From NCBI RefSeq assembly GCF_002008365.1, contig NZ_MRDL01000054.1, positions 388,858 to 452,857 of the forward strand: a DNA stretch of 64,000 nucleotides, read 5' to 3'. The DNA comes from Rhizobium leguminosarum bv. viciae USDA 2370. GTDB taxonomy: Bacteria; Pseudomonadota; Alphaproteobacteria; Rhizobiales; Rhizobiaceae. The translations under genes were made by a program, and so were the position numbers. Positions 16,672 to 24,689 of this stretch are shown one piece after another; the first letter of the stretch is position 1; each line of letters opens with the position of its first letter. The notes below the pieces were generated by a model that did not search any database, had not been told where the DNA came from, and saw nothing but the letters and a program-made list of their open reading frames with translations.

Positions 16672-17043
16672 ATGAAGATGCTCAGGCTCACCCCTTCCAG
16701 CGCCGCACTCGGCGCCCTTCTCGCCCTCGCGTCGATTGTCCCCGCGCGAGCCGCACCCGTCCAGACGGGCTCCCCGCCAACTGTCTCGGACGTGAAAATG
16801 GTGCAATATAAACCACATGCCGGGTCCTGGCATGGCTATCAGGGCTTCCGCACCGAGCGCCCCGGCACCCGCCGCCATTCCGATGGCTACTGGTATCCAC
16901 TTGCCGCTTTCGGCGTCGAGGCCGGCACCACGGGCTCCATCGTCCGCCCGCCGGTGAACAGGCCGGCAGCTCCGGAAATGTGCAACCCTACGTTTTCTGG
17001 ATCGATCGGCCCCGGTAGCATGCCCTGTGATAACGGCTATTGA
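16672..17043 (+). CDS. small secreted protein (123 aa), paralogue-like to 17198 gene
   Basis: A signal peptide (about residues 1-27, ending ARA-APVQ) is preceded by AGGAGG. The mature protein contains WHGYQGFRTERPGTRR and HSDGYWYPLAAF, resembling the aromatic Gly-rich motif of small BA14K-like proteins of Rhizobiales, then TTGSI and two cysteines near the end. It is probably periplasmic or outer-surface. A terminator follows. The layout (AAP.Q after cleavage, TTGSI, paired Cys, terminal Tyr) is shared with the next gene. Confidence 0.75.
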   Translation: MKMLRLTPSSAALGALLALASIVPARAAPVQTGSPPTVSDVKMVQYKPHAGSWHGYQGFRTERPGTRRHSDGYWYPLAAFGVEAGTTGSIVRPPVNRPAAPEMCNPTFSGSIGPGSMPCDNGY

Positions 17044-17057
17044 GCCGGCAAATGAAA

Positions 17058-17083
17058 GAGGCGGCGATGAGCCGCCTTTTTCT
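17058..17083 (+). terminator. Rho-independent terminator
   Basis: A 7-bp stem AGGCGGC/GCCGCCT (17059-17065 with 17071-17077) is followed by five Ts, 16 bases after the stop of the secreted-protein gene. Confidence 0.85.
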
Positions 17084-17197
17084 CGATCGGGCCGCCGCTC
17101 ACATATCCGTGACCCCCGCTTTGGCACCGTAGTATGTGACAGATCGCCTTCCTAACTCCGGGGCGTAAATTCCACGAATCCTCCCAAGGAGACGATC

Positions 17198-17500
17198 ATG
17201 ACCACGACTTTCAAGCACGACCTGATGGCCGCTGCCTTCGGCGCAATCCTCGGCCTCTCGGCCTTCTCGGCCACGGCAGCTCCCCTCCAGTCGAGCGCGA
17301 CGGAGCAGGGTGCAGCCACGCGTCCGGTTGCCCAGCAAGAAACCACGGTGCAGCACGACAGGCGCACGACCGGTTCGATCGGCGAGCGCGCCTCGGAAAC
17401 CACGGGCTCGACACATTATATGATGAACCCGAAGAAGCCGCTCAACATGGATTGCAAGCTCGGCTTCAACCCGACGAGCAGCTCCAGCTGCAATTACTGA
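17198..17500 (+). CDS. small secreted protein (100 aa)
   Basis: An AAGGAG site precedes the ATG. The signal peptide (about residues 1-27, SAFSATA-APLQ) leads to a Thr/Ser/Gln-rich mature chain with TTGSI and TTGST, then MDCKLGFN and a final CNY. There is no globular domain of known family. The 3' end overlaps the convergent monooxygenase-like gene by 7 bases. It shares its layout with the gene at 16672, so the two may be a diverged tandem pair. Confidence 0.7.
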   Translation: MTTTFKHDLMAAAFGAILGLSAFSATAAPLQSSATEQGAATRPVAQQETTVQHDRRTTGSIGERASETTGSTHYMMNPKKPLNMDCKLGFNPTSSSSCNY

Positions 17501-17817
17501 CGAGACGCTCGGCCGTTCGCCATCGCGAGCGGCCGTTCTTCCAGAACGTCATAGGCTGGCAGATCGACTTTCATCCTGTCCCTCCAGGTCTCCAGAAATG
17601 CCAGGGTCTCGCCTCCCTCAAGATGGGCCGTCAATGATTCCCGATCCTGCCAGCGTTGAGCGACCAGAAAGCGTCCGGTCGGCCCGTCCTCCAGGACAAT
17701 GCCGTAAAAGAGGCATCCCTCTTCAGTTCTCGTGCCGAGGCTGATCGCCTCAACGTCGGTGACGAAATCATGAAGGTCGGACGGATCAAGGTGGATGTAG
17801 CCCATGAGGATAAGCAT
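17494..17817 (-). CDS. antibiotic biosynthesis monooxygenase (ABM) family protein
   Basis: A 107-residue ferredoxin-like ABM fold: MGYIHLDP at the start, TRTEEGCLFYGIVLEDG, FLVAQRWQDRESLTAHLEGGETLAFLETW. Similar proteins (YgiN/LsrG type) act as quinol monooxygenases or aldehyde-handling enzymes. It lies 5 bases after the oxidoreductase at 17823 on the same strand, so the two form an operon and may work on the same electrophilic or quinone-like compound. GGGGGCG precedes the start. Confidence 0.85.
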   Translation of the reverse strand: MLILMGYIHLDPSDLHDFVTDVEAISLGTRTEEGCLFYGIVLEDGPTGRFLVAQRWQDRESLTAHLEGGETLAFLETWRDRMKVDLPAYDVLEERPLAMANGRASRQ

Positions 17818-17822
17818 GCTTG

Positions 17823-18854
17823 TTACGCCCCCTTCTTCAATGGCATGACCGTGAGCACGATCTTGCCTTGGATGTGGCCTTTGGCGGCGCGTTCGTGCGC
17901 CTTGCGAGCCTCGGCGAGCGGGTAGGTGCTGTCTATGGCGACGCGGATCGTCCCGTCATCGAGCAAGCGGCCGACGTCCGTCAGCTGGCCCCCGCTCGAC
18001 CGGACCTGGGTTGCCGAGACCGTGACGCCCAGCTTCTCGGCATCCTCGGCACCGGCAAAGCCCAAGGGGTACACCGGGAACAATGCGCCGCCGCGCTTCA
18101 GCGTGCGCAGGAAGCGACCTGATGTCGGCCCGCCAAGCGCGTCGATGACAAGGTCAATGTCATGCGCGACGTTCTCGGGTGGCGTTCTGGTGTAATCGAT
18201 GAATGCGTTGGCGCCGAGTTCGAGCAAGAGGGATTCATGCTTGCCCGATGCCACGGCGATGACGTCAGCGCCTTTCAGTTTGGCGATCTGCAGCGCGAAA
18301 TGCCCGACGCCGCCGGCCGCCCCGTTGACGAGCACGGTCTTGCCCTTGAGCGGCACGGGCTGATGCCTATGCGGCTGAAGCGGATTGGGCTCGTTGTGCC
18401 CCAGTTCGATCATGAACTGCCACGCGGTGAGCAGCGACATCGGCGCGCCGGCGGCATGCACGTGATCGATGCCGGCAGGCTTGAGGGCAAGATCCGACGC
18501 CGGCACGCTGACATACTCGGCATAGGCCCTGCTTTCCCCGACACTGAAAAATCGAACCATGGAGTAGACCTCGTCGCCGACGGAGAAACCTCCGACATCG
18601 TCGGCGACCGCTTCGACGACACCTGAGACATCCGTGCCCAGAATGATCGGGAACGGCACTTGCGGCCGCCATTCCGGCGGAAGCGCCTTATAGCCATCGC
18701 GCAGGTACCAGTCGGGAGGATTGATGCCGATAGCGTGCACGCGAACAAGGACCTCTCCCGGCTTCGGCTCAGGCTTCGGCGCGTTCTCGTAGCGCAGCAC
18801 CTCGGGGCCGCCAAAGGCATGAATCCGGATCGCTTTCATTGTTTCACCCGACAT
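17823..18854 (-). CDS. NADP-dependent quinone oxidoreductase-like (MDR superfamily, 343 aa)
   Basis: A medium-chain dehydrogenase/reductase with the GroES-like N-domain (GTDVSGVVEAV), and the Rossmann motif GAAGGVGHFALQIAK at about residues 178-192. The structural-zinc Cys cluster is missing, so it is a zinc-independent quinone-reductase type. GGAG precedes the ATG at 18854. It is first in an operon with the ABM protein and divergent from a TetR gene with repeated operators between, so it is probably induced by the ligand of that TetR. Substrate unknown. Confidence 0.9.
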   Translation of the reverse strand: MSGETMKAIRIHAFGGPEVLRYENAPKPEPKPGEVLVRVHAIGINPPDWYLRDGYKALPPEWRPQVPFPIILGTDVSGVVEAVADDVGGFSVGDEVYSMVRFFSVGESRAYAEYVSVPASDLALKPAGIDHVHAAGAPMSLLTAWQFMIELGHNEPNPLQPHRHQPVPLKGKTVLVNGAAGGVGHFALQIAKLKGADVIAVASGKHESLLLELGANAFIDYTRTPPENVAHDIDLVIDALGGPTSGRFLRTLKRGGALFPVYPLGFAGAEDAEKLGVTVSATQVRSSGGQLTDVGRLLDDGTIRVAIDSTYPLAEARKAHERAAKGHIQGKIVLTVMPLKKGA

Positions 18855-18890
18855 CGCTTTTCTCCATCAGGACAGATGTGCTATTGAATT

Positions 18891-18954
18891 CGGAGCGCTG
18901 CCCCGGTTTATCCGGAGCGCCGCCCCGTTTAAGCGGAGCACTGCGCCGCTTGTC
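18891..18954. promoter_or_regulatory. three tandem 21-22-bp operator repeats
   Basis: Direct repeats with the core CGGAGCGCTGCCCCG begin at 18891, 18913 and 18934 and fill the space between the divergent oxidoreductase and TetR genes. The spacing of about two helical turns fits binding of three regulator dimers on the same face of the DNA. Confidence 0.6.
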
Positions 18955-18964
18955 AAGAGGTATG

Positions 18965-19519
18965 ATGAGAGCCGACGCGAAAAAGAACTACGATCACATC
19001 CTCGCCGTTGCCCGTGAACTGCTGACGGGAGGAGGTGCCGATGCCTCGCTGCGCGACATTGCCCGCAAAGCGGGGGTGGGGGATGGGACGCTGTACCGCC
19101 ACTTTCCGACGCGGGAGGCGCTGCTGGAGGCGCTTCTCCGCAACGGCTTCGACGCGCTGAAGGAAAGGGCGCACGCACTCGAAACGTCGAACGAGCCCGA
19201 TGCCGCTCTGGTGACCTGGCTGCGGGAGGTCGTCGCTATGGCGCATCATTATAGTGGTGCCATTGCCGCGGTGGTCGCCGCGATCGCCGACGAAGGCTCC
19301 GCGCTTCATGCCTCCTGCGTCACCATGAAAGCAGCCGGAACGCGCCTGCTTGTCCGCGCCCAGGCCGAAGGCGTGGCGCGATCCGACATGGACGGGACGG
19401 ATCTGTTTGCAATGGTCGGAGCATTGGCATGGATCGGCGACCAGCCTTCGCTCGCCCCACGCGCGGATCATCTGTTCGACATCATCTCGAGCGCGATCCT
19501 GACGGGCAAAGTGCGATGA
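18965..19519 (+). CDS. TetR/AcrR family regulator (184 aa)
   Basis: The HTH lies at about residues 25-50 (ADASLRDIARKAGVGDGTLYRHFPTREALLEAL, split across the recognition helix). The C-terminal ligand domain is all-helical, of the type that often represses NAD(P)H oxidoreductases. Two adjacent ATGs exist at 18962 and 18965; the second leaves a usable distance from AAGAGG. The longer frame starting inside the divergent promoter is rejected. It is divergent from the oxidoreductase-ABM operon and presumably represses both that operon and itself through the tandem repeats. Confidence 0.9.
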   Translation: MRADAKKNYDHILAVARELLTGGGADASLRDIARKAGVGDGTLYRHFPTREALLEALLRNGFDALKERAHALETSNEPDAALVTWLREVVAMAHHYSGAIAAVVAAIADEGSALHASCVTMKAAGTRLLVRAQAEGVARSDMDGTDLFAMVGALAWIGDQPSLAPRADHLFDIISSAILTGKVR

Positions 19520-19790
19520 CCAGGCTGAAATCCGTTCGATCTCGGCGACCGACAGGCGACGGGATGATCGGTGGCTGCAACGATGACAGTCATTCCTCTC
19601 GCATTTGCGGCACAAATGTTGCGTCGAATGCAAAAATGCAATAAGTACAGAATCGTGCAAACTGGTGACAGTGGGTGTTGCGAAAAGCCGCAGCCAAGAG
19701 CGATTGACGCGTCTGCCTTGGAATTGCCATGCTCGCCGCGATGGTCGCATTTCATAATCAATCGAATTTCAGACACAGGTGGGGATAGTC

Positions 19791-20456
19791 ATGACTGCAA
19801 AGGCCGCATGCTCCGATTTCCTGCATTTTTTCCGCTCCTGGATCAGCAACCCGCTTCGGGTCGCGGCCATCGCGCCGTCGGGGGATTCGCTTGCCAGGAT
19901 CATGACCAGTGAAATTGCCGCACTCGACGGTCCGATCATCGAACTCGGCCCGGGAACCGGCGTCTTCACCCGTGCGCTGTTGGCGCGCGGCGTCAGTGAG
20001 GCGGATCTGACCCTGATCGAGTATGGCCCGGAGTTCATCAATTCGCTGCAGGCGCGGTTCCCGACGGCGCGCGTGTTACAAATGGATGCCGCCCATCTCT
20101 CCCATGCCGATATTTTCGAAGGCGAACCGGTCGGCGCAGTTGTCAGCGGCCTGCCGCTTTTGTCCATGTCGCCGCGCAAGATCACCTCGATCATGGCTGG
20201 CGCCTTCGCCTATATGCGGCCGGGCGGGGCGGTTTATCAGTTTACCTATGGTCCGCGCTGCCCGGTGTCGCGGCCGATCCTCGACCGTCTCGGCTTGAAG
20301 GCGGTGCGCATCGGCGGCACGGTGCGCAACCTGCCGCCGGCCTCCGTCTACCGGATTTCGCGCCGCAAGCCGCTGGAATTGTCGAGCGAGCGCTATCGCC
20401 AGAGCGACACCGAAATCGACGACGTCGCCGCCTTTTCCAACGAAACCGGCGGCTGA
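19791..20456 (+). CDS. pmtA: phospholipid N-methyltransferase, Sinorhizobium type
   Basis: PmtA methylates phosphatidylethanolamine three times to phosphatidylcholine at the inner membrane, using SAM. The 221-residue sequence has the SAM motif IIELGPGTGVFTRALL (about residues 50-65), an N-terminal basic/aromatic stretch (FLHFFRSWISNP) suited to membrane binding, and a motif near GAVVSGLPLLSMSP typical of this rRNA-dimethylase-like family. Start ATG is preferred over a GTG four codons earlier because GGTGGGG lies 6-7 bases ahead. A TetR gene follows after 19 bases. The alternative is another small-molecule methyltransferase of the same fold. Confidence 0.7.
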   Translation: MTAKAACSDFLHFFRSWISNPLRVAAIAPSGDSLARIMTSEIAALDGPIIELGPGTGVFTRALLARGVSEADLTLIEYGPEFINSLQARFPTARVLQMDAAHLSHADIFEGEPVGAVVSGLPLLSMSPRKITSIMAGAFAYMRPGGAVYQFTYGPRCPVSRPILDRLGLKAVRIGGTVRNLPPASVYRISRRKPLELSSERYRQSDTEIDDVAAFSNETGG

Positions 20457-20475
20457 ACGATGATGCCGGGCCGGA

Positions 20476-21111
20476 ATGGCTGAGAACAAGCGGACGGAGA
20501 CCACGGAAGGCAGGCGGGAACGCAAGCGTCGGCAGACGCGCGAGCGCATCGAAAACGCTGCGATGACCCTGTTTCTCCAGCGCGGCTTCGACGCCACGAC
20601 CATCGAGGACATCACCGAAGCGGCCGATGTCTCCAAGCGTAGTTTCTTCGATTATTTCCCCTCCAAGGAAGAGGTGGTTTTCGCTTGGCAGGATAGCTTT
20701 GCCGATCGGCTGATGGCGGCAATCGCCGCAAGGCCTGCAGATGATTCTTCCGTCGAGGCGGTCGAGGCGGCAATCACCGCAACCGTCATCGCCTCGGTTG
20801 ACGAGCGCGGCCTCGCGCTTGGCGAACTCATCCGTCGCACGCCGGCGCTGAAGGCCCGCGATCAGCTGAAATACGCCAGGCTCGAACAGAAGCTCGCCGA
20901 GGCGCTGCTGCTGCGCAAGGGAAATGATCCAGAGCAGCGGTCGCGCATGCGCCTCCTTGCGGCGATCGTCATCGGCGCGCTGCGCGTCGGTGGCGAACTC
21001 TGGCAGCAGCGCCCGCCGGGCGCCTCGCTTGAGGATTTCGCCCGGGAGATCTTCGCCGACCTCTGGAAGATGCTGGCGGAGTTCGGCGACCAGGCGAAGA
21101 CCAGGCTTTGA
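20476..21111 (+). CDS. TetR/AcrR family regulator (211 aa)
   Basis: The N-terminal HTH (ERKRRQTRERIENAAMTLF, then TIEDITEAADVSKRSFFDYFPSKEE, about residues 15-62) is canonical, and the C-terminal part is helical. It lies 19 bases after the methyltransferase gene, and the aldo/keto reductase gene follows 275 bases later. It could control either one. Ligand unknown. Confidence 0.88.
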   Translation: MAENKRTETTEGRRERKRRQTRERIENAAMTLFLQRGFDATTIEDITEAADVSKRSFFDYFPSKEEVVFAWQDSFADRLMAAIAARPADDSSVEAVEAAITATVIASVDERGLALGELIRRTPALKARDQLKYARLEQKLAEALLLRKGNDPEQRSRMRLLAAIVIGALRVGGELWQQRPPGASLEDFAREIFADLWKMLAEFGDQAKTRL

Positions 21112-21385
21112 CGTACGTCGCCTGAGGATCAGCGTGCACACCCCGCGCGCCAGTGGCCTGTAATGTTTTCATCGCCGTCACTGTTATCCCCGCGGTGCGA
21201 TCCTATATCTGCAAGCGTCGCAGCGACCACATTCTCATTTATCATCTCGATGGGCGGGTCATCACCATGCCGGCATCACTTTCGATCAGGGCAGGCATTC
21301 GCGTCCGAAGACGTCTCCAAAAGCCCAGGCATCTCCGACCATTCCACCGACTTTCAATGATCTATTGACCAAGAGAGGAAAGACC

Positions 21386-22282
21386 ATGTCCAGTTACACC
21401 GCAGCCAACTACAACGCAGCGAAGTCAGGCACCTTCAAGATCGGCGGCGAGATCGAGGTCAACCGTCTCGGTTTCGGCGCCATGCGCGTCACCGGCAAGG
21501 GCATCTGGGGCGAACCGGCCGATCATGCCGAATCCATCCGCACGCTGAAGCGCCTGCCGGAACTCGGCGTCAACTTCATCGATACGGCCGATTCCTACGG
21601 CCCCGATGTCTCCGAATGGCTGATCAAGGAAGCGCTGCATCCCTATGGCGGCAAGTCGATCATCGCCACCAAGGGCGGCCTGACCCGCCACGGTCCCGAT
21701 ATCTGGCTGCCCGTCGGCCGTCCGGAATATCTGATCCAGCAGGCGCATAAGAGCCTGCGCAATCTTGGGCTCGAGCAGATCGATCTCTGGCAGCTTCATA
21801 GGATCGATCAGAAGGTGCCGGCCAAGGAACAGTTCGATGCGATCAAATCGCTGCTCGATAGCGGCCTCATCCGCCATGCGGGTCTGAGCGAAGTGTCCGT
21901 TGCCGACATTGAAGCCGCCTCGAAGTACTTCAAGGTCGCGACCGTCCAGAACCGCTACAATCTCGTCGATCGCACCAGCGAAGACGTGCTCGATTACTGC
22001 GCCAAGCATAATATCGGCTTCATCCCCTGGTACCCGCTGGCCGCCGGCGACCTCGCCAAGCCGGGCTCGCTGCTCGATACGATCGCCAAAAAGCACAATG
22101 CCGCGCCAAGCCAGATCGCGCTCGCCTGGGTGCTGAAACGCAGCCCGGTCATGCTGCCGATCCCCGGCACCTCCAAGGTCAAGCATCTCGAGGAAAACGT
22201 CGCAGCCGTCGACATCACCCTCTCGAGCGAGGAATTCTCCGCCCTCGACGCCGAAGGCCGGAAGCTCTTCAAGGCGGCTTGA
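21386..22282 (+). CDS. aldo/keto reductase (298 aa)
   Basis: A TIM-barrel NADPH-dependent carbonyl reductase. The tetrad is visible as Asp66 (FIDTADSYG), Tyr71, Lys96 (ATKGG) and His138 (LWQLHRID). The C-terminal NADP-binding stretch is PIPGTSKVKHLEENVAA. GAGAGGAAAG precedes the ATG, so the start is placed there rather than at the TTG seven codons earlier. It belongs to the general oxidoreductase subgroup seen in many rhizobia; the physiological substrate is not evident. Confidence 0.92.
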   Translation: MSSYTAANYNAAKSGTFKIGGEIEVNRLGFGAMRVTGKGIWGEPADHAESIRTLKRLPELGVNFIDTADSYGPDVSEWLIKEALHPYGGKSIIATKGGLTRHGPDIWLPVGRPEYLIQQAHKSLRNLGLEQIDLWQLHRIDQKVPAKEQFDAIKSLLDSGLIRHAGLSEVSVADIEAASKYFKVATVQNRYNLVDRTSEDVLDYCAKHNIGFIPWYPLAAGDLAKPGSLLDTIAKKHNAAPSQIALAWVLKRSPVMLPIPGTSKVKHLEENVAAVDITLSSEEFSALDAEGRKLFKAA

Positions 22283-22296
22283 CGGGCGCTGACAGC

Positions 22297-22374
22297 TGCC
22301 CCTCACCCTAACCTTGCCGGGTCGAGCCACTCGTCTCGACCCCGGTTGGTGCCGGCAGGCGGATGCGGGGCAAG
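22297..22374. repeat. RIME-like mosaic intergenic repeat
   Basis: The segment starts TGCCCCTCACCCTAACC and ends GGCGGATGCGGGGCA, bracketing a palindromic middle (GGTCGAGCCA...TCTCGACCCC). Its ends recur at 27827-27968 and 50090-50263. This is the pattern of the Rhizobium intergenic mosaic elements, which are short, non-coding and dispersed. Confidence 0.7.
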
Positions 22375-22550
22375 CCATCGGCGATCCGCGAGGCCGCAAT
22401 TTTCGGCATAATTTTGACCATCCGGTCAAACATGCTGCAAAATGAGGCGGTGACCTGTTATTTTGAGGGCAAGCATTGCATCCAGTGCATTGCTGCATTG
22501 CGGTATTTTCGCTATTCCGAATCAAAAGAATTGGGTATCACTATCTTCGT

Positions 22551-22664
22551 AAGCAGCGCACTCCTCCTCCCAGCGCTCTTACATCGGACTGACAACACTC
22601 CTCCTCCCAGTTGTCAGTCAGGATCAAGAGCCCGGCGCACCTCCTCCCGCGTCGGGCTTTTTTC
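22551..22664 (+). ncRNA. 'cuckoo'-type trans-acting sRNA (alpha-r14-like), three CCUCCUCCC hairpins
   Basis: Three consecutive hairpins each expose the anti-Shine-Dalgarno motif CTCCTCCC in the loop. Hairpin 1 is 22551-22580 (AGCGC/GCGCT core), hairpin 2 has a perfect 9-bp stem (22588-22596 with 22610-22618), and hairpin 3 has a 10-bp stem with one G-T pair (22629-22638 with 22649-22658) followed by six Ts as terminator. This matches the alphaproteobacterial cuckoo RNA family (Sm14/alpha-r14 in Sinorhizobium, CcsR in Rhodobacter), which pairs with or sequesters ribosome-binding sites. The 5' end is inferred near 22545; no promoter is certain. It lies between the aldo/keto reductase and a convergent secreted-protein gene. 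Confidence 0.88.
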
Positions 22665-22701
22665 TTTTCCTGCAAGTCTGTTTTCTCCCAAGTCGAATCG
22701 A

Positions 22702-23085
22702 TCAATTGCCAATACGGGCAACGCCGCTTTTGCCGTTGTCCCGGGTCCATTTGACCTTGTTGGCGCCGGCGCGTTCGAGTTCGAAGCACATCGGCTTGCC
22801 CTTGTTCCAGCTCTGGAATTTCTGGCAGAGGCGGTTGGCGTCGATCCACCATTGGCCGGTATCGCTTGGCTTGACATAGCGGCCGAGACCGATCGCCTGG
22901 CCGTTGCCGTCGACCTTGCCGGAGGAGCGGAAGATCAGTGGCAGTTCACCGCCGAGCGGTGTGGAGAGGTAGACCGTCTTGCCGATGATGTCGCGGCGGA
23001 TATCGGCCTCGCCAAGCGTCTCCGTCGAGCCGAGAGAAGGCATCAGCATCAATGTCGATAAGCCTGTGATCGCGAGCAACTTCAT
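22702..23085 (-). CDS. small secreted hypothetical protein (127 aa)
   Basis: A signal peptide (MKLLAITGLSTLMLMPSLGS) precedes a mature domain of about 105 residues: DIIGKTVYLSTPLGGELPLIF, GLGRYVKPSDTGQWWID, LCQKFQSWNKGKPMCFELER and KVKWTRDNGKSGVARIG. Two cysteines may pair. The pattern occurs in small periplasmic proteins of rhizobia whose function is unknown. The ATG at 23085 is used; a GTG lies directly before it, with AGG upstream. Its end faces the sRNA terminator 38 bases away. Confidence 0.75.
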   Translation of the reverse strand: MKLLAITGLSTLMLMPSLGSTETLGEADIRRDIIGKTVYLSTPLGGELPLIFRSSGKVDGNGQAIGLGRYVKPSDTGQWWIDANRLCQKFQSWNKGKPMCFELERAGANKVKWTRDNGKSGVARIGN

Positions 23086-23145
23086 CACCCTGATCCATCG
23101 ATTGAATGTGATCGGACAAAACGCCGTGGACAGCCTAAAGTTTCA

Positions 23146-23184
23146 GGAGCAATTCCAGCAAAAGCGCGCAGCGGTTCTTACAGG
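23146..23184. repeat. dispersed intergenic repeat, GAGCAATTCCAGCAAAAG type
   Basis: Shares GAGCAATTCCAGCAAAAG and the following GCAGCGGTT with 24573-24618. These two copies bracket the lipoprotein hydrolase gene at its 5' and 3' sides. Confidence 0.65.
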
Positions 23185-23284
23185 AAAGCTCTTGTCCACC
23201 TCCCGCGGTTTGACTCGGCAAGCCTCGTCGGACTATTTGAACGGGCGCCGCCTGTCCGGTGCGTGAACCGATTGGAGTTTGGTC

Positions 23285-24562
23285 ATGATCGGCAAAAGGC
23301 GCGCTCCGCGCGCGGCCCTGACAGGTCTTCTGGTTGCAACGATGGTGCTCGCCGGCTGCGGCGGCAGGCCGGTCGGTGTCATGCAGGCGGCCGGCACCGT
23401 CGCCCCCGGCACCTCCAAGGTCGATCTTCTCGTCGCCACGACGCGCGCTGCCGACGACAATCCCGCCGTGCTTTTCTCCGGCGAACGTGGCACTGGGCTC
23501 GCCGTCAATGCCGTCGACGTCTCCATTCCGCCGGAAGCCAATCGCAAGGTCGGCCAGGTGCAATGGCCAAGCCGCCTGCCGGCCGATCCGCTGCGCGACT
23601 TCGTCACCATTTCCGTCGATCCGCTGGAAGGCGAGCGGGCCGGCGAGACCTGGCTGAAGACCCATATGCCGAAGAGCCGCCGGGTGCTGGTCTTCGTGCA
23701 CGGCTTCAACAATCGTTATGAGGATGCCGTCTACCGCTTCGCGCAGATCGTCCATGATTCGCATGCCGACGTCGCCCCGGTCGTCTTCACCTGGCCGTCG
23801 CGCGGCAGCATCTTCGATTATAATTACGACAAGGAAAGCACCAACTATTCCCGCGACGCGCTGGAGGAGCTGCTCACCCGCACCGCCGCCAATCCCGCCG
23901 TCAGCGACGTCACCATCATGGCCCATTCGATGGGCACCTGGCTCACCGTCGAAGCGCTGCGGCAGATGGCGATCCGCAATGGTCATGTCGCCTCGAAGAT
24001 CAACAATGTCATCCTCGCTTCGCCGGATCTCGATGTCGATGTCTTCGGCCGCCAGTTCGCGAGCCTCGGCAAGGAAAGGCCGCACTTCACCATCTTCGTC
24101 TCGCAGGACGACCGGGCTCTGGCGCTGTCGCGGCGCATCTCCGGCAATGTCGACCGGCTCGGCCAGATCGATCCCTCCGTAGAACCCTATCGCAGCAAGC
24201 TCGAGGCAGCCGGCATCACCGTGCTTGACCTCACCAAGCTCAAGGGCGGCGACCGGCTCAATCACGGCAAGTTCGCCGAAAGCCCCGAGGTGGTGAAGCT
24301 GATCGGCGACCGGCTGATTGCCGGCCAGGCGATCACCGATTCCAATGTCGGGCTCGGCGAGGCCGTCGGCGCGGTGGCGATGGGCGCTGCCCAGACTGCA
24401 GGAAGTGCCGTCAGCGTCGCCGTCAGCACGCCGATTGCGATCTTCGATCCGCGCACCCGGCGCAACTACGACGCCCAGCTGAAGCGTCTCGGCCAGTCGA
24501 TGAACAACACCGTCGGTTCGGTCGGCGACAGCGTCGGTGCCAGCCTGCCGGAAAGCCAATAA
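23285..24562 (+). CDS. lipoprotein alpha/beta hydrolase, DUF900 family (425 aa)
   Basis: A lipoprotein signal peptide (TGLLVATMVLAGC) anchors the protein. The catalytic core shows the oxyanion-hole sequence VLVFVHGFNNRYEDA (about residue 138), the nucleophile elbow IMAHSMGTWL (about residue 220) and the DUF900-typical VFTWPSRGS. The C-terminal 90 residues (AVGAVAMGAAQTAGSAV) are Ala/Gly-rich. GGAG lies 8 bases ahead of the ATG. It is probably an outer- or inner-membrane-attached esterase or lipase of unknown substrate. The gene is bracketed by two copies of a dispersed repeat. Confidence 0.88.
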   Translation: MIGKRRAPRAALTGLLVATMVLAGCGGRPVGVMQAAGTVAPGTSKVDLLVATTRAADDNPAVLFSGERGTGLAVNAVDVSIPPEANRKVGQVQWPSRLPADPLRDFVTISVDPLEGERAGETWLKTHMPKSRRVLVFVHGFNNRYEDAVYRFAQIVHDSHADVAPVVFTWPSRGSIFDYNYDKESTNYSRDALEELLTRTAANPAVSDVTIMAHSMGTWLTVEALRQMAIRNGHVASKINNVILASPDLDVDVFGRQFASLGKERPHFTIFVSQDDRALALSRRISGNVDRLGQIDPSVEPYRSKLEAAGITVLDLTKLKGGDRLNHGKFAESPEVVKLIGDRLIAGQAITDSNVGLGEAVGAVAMGAAQTAGSAVSVAVSTPIAIFDPRTRRNYDAQLKRLGQSMNNTVGSVGDSVGASLPESQ

Positions 24563-24572
24563 ATTCCACAGA

Positions 24573-24618
24573 GCAATTCCAGCAAAAGTGCACTGCGGTT
24601 TTGCGTTTCGGAATTGCG
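24573..24618. repeat. dispersed intergenic repeat with inverted ends
   Basis: Begins GCAATTCC and ends GGAATTGC, so the element folds back on itself; the centre carries GTGCACTGCGGTTTTGCG. Same family as 23146-23184, and the centre resembles 12162-12226. Confidence 0.65.
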
Positions 24619-24689
24619 AAAACCAAAGAGATAGGGAATTTCCCGTAATTCGGAGAAAACGGAAATTCTCTAGGCATCCCATCTTGATG

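Noticed and set aside
22363..23061. Plus-strand frame spanning the sRNA
   Set aside because: It runs through three perfect hairpins and a terminator and then opposite a secreted-protein gene, so it is unlikely to be translated.
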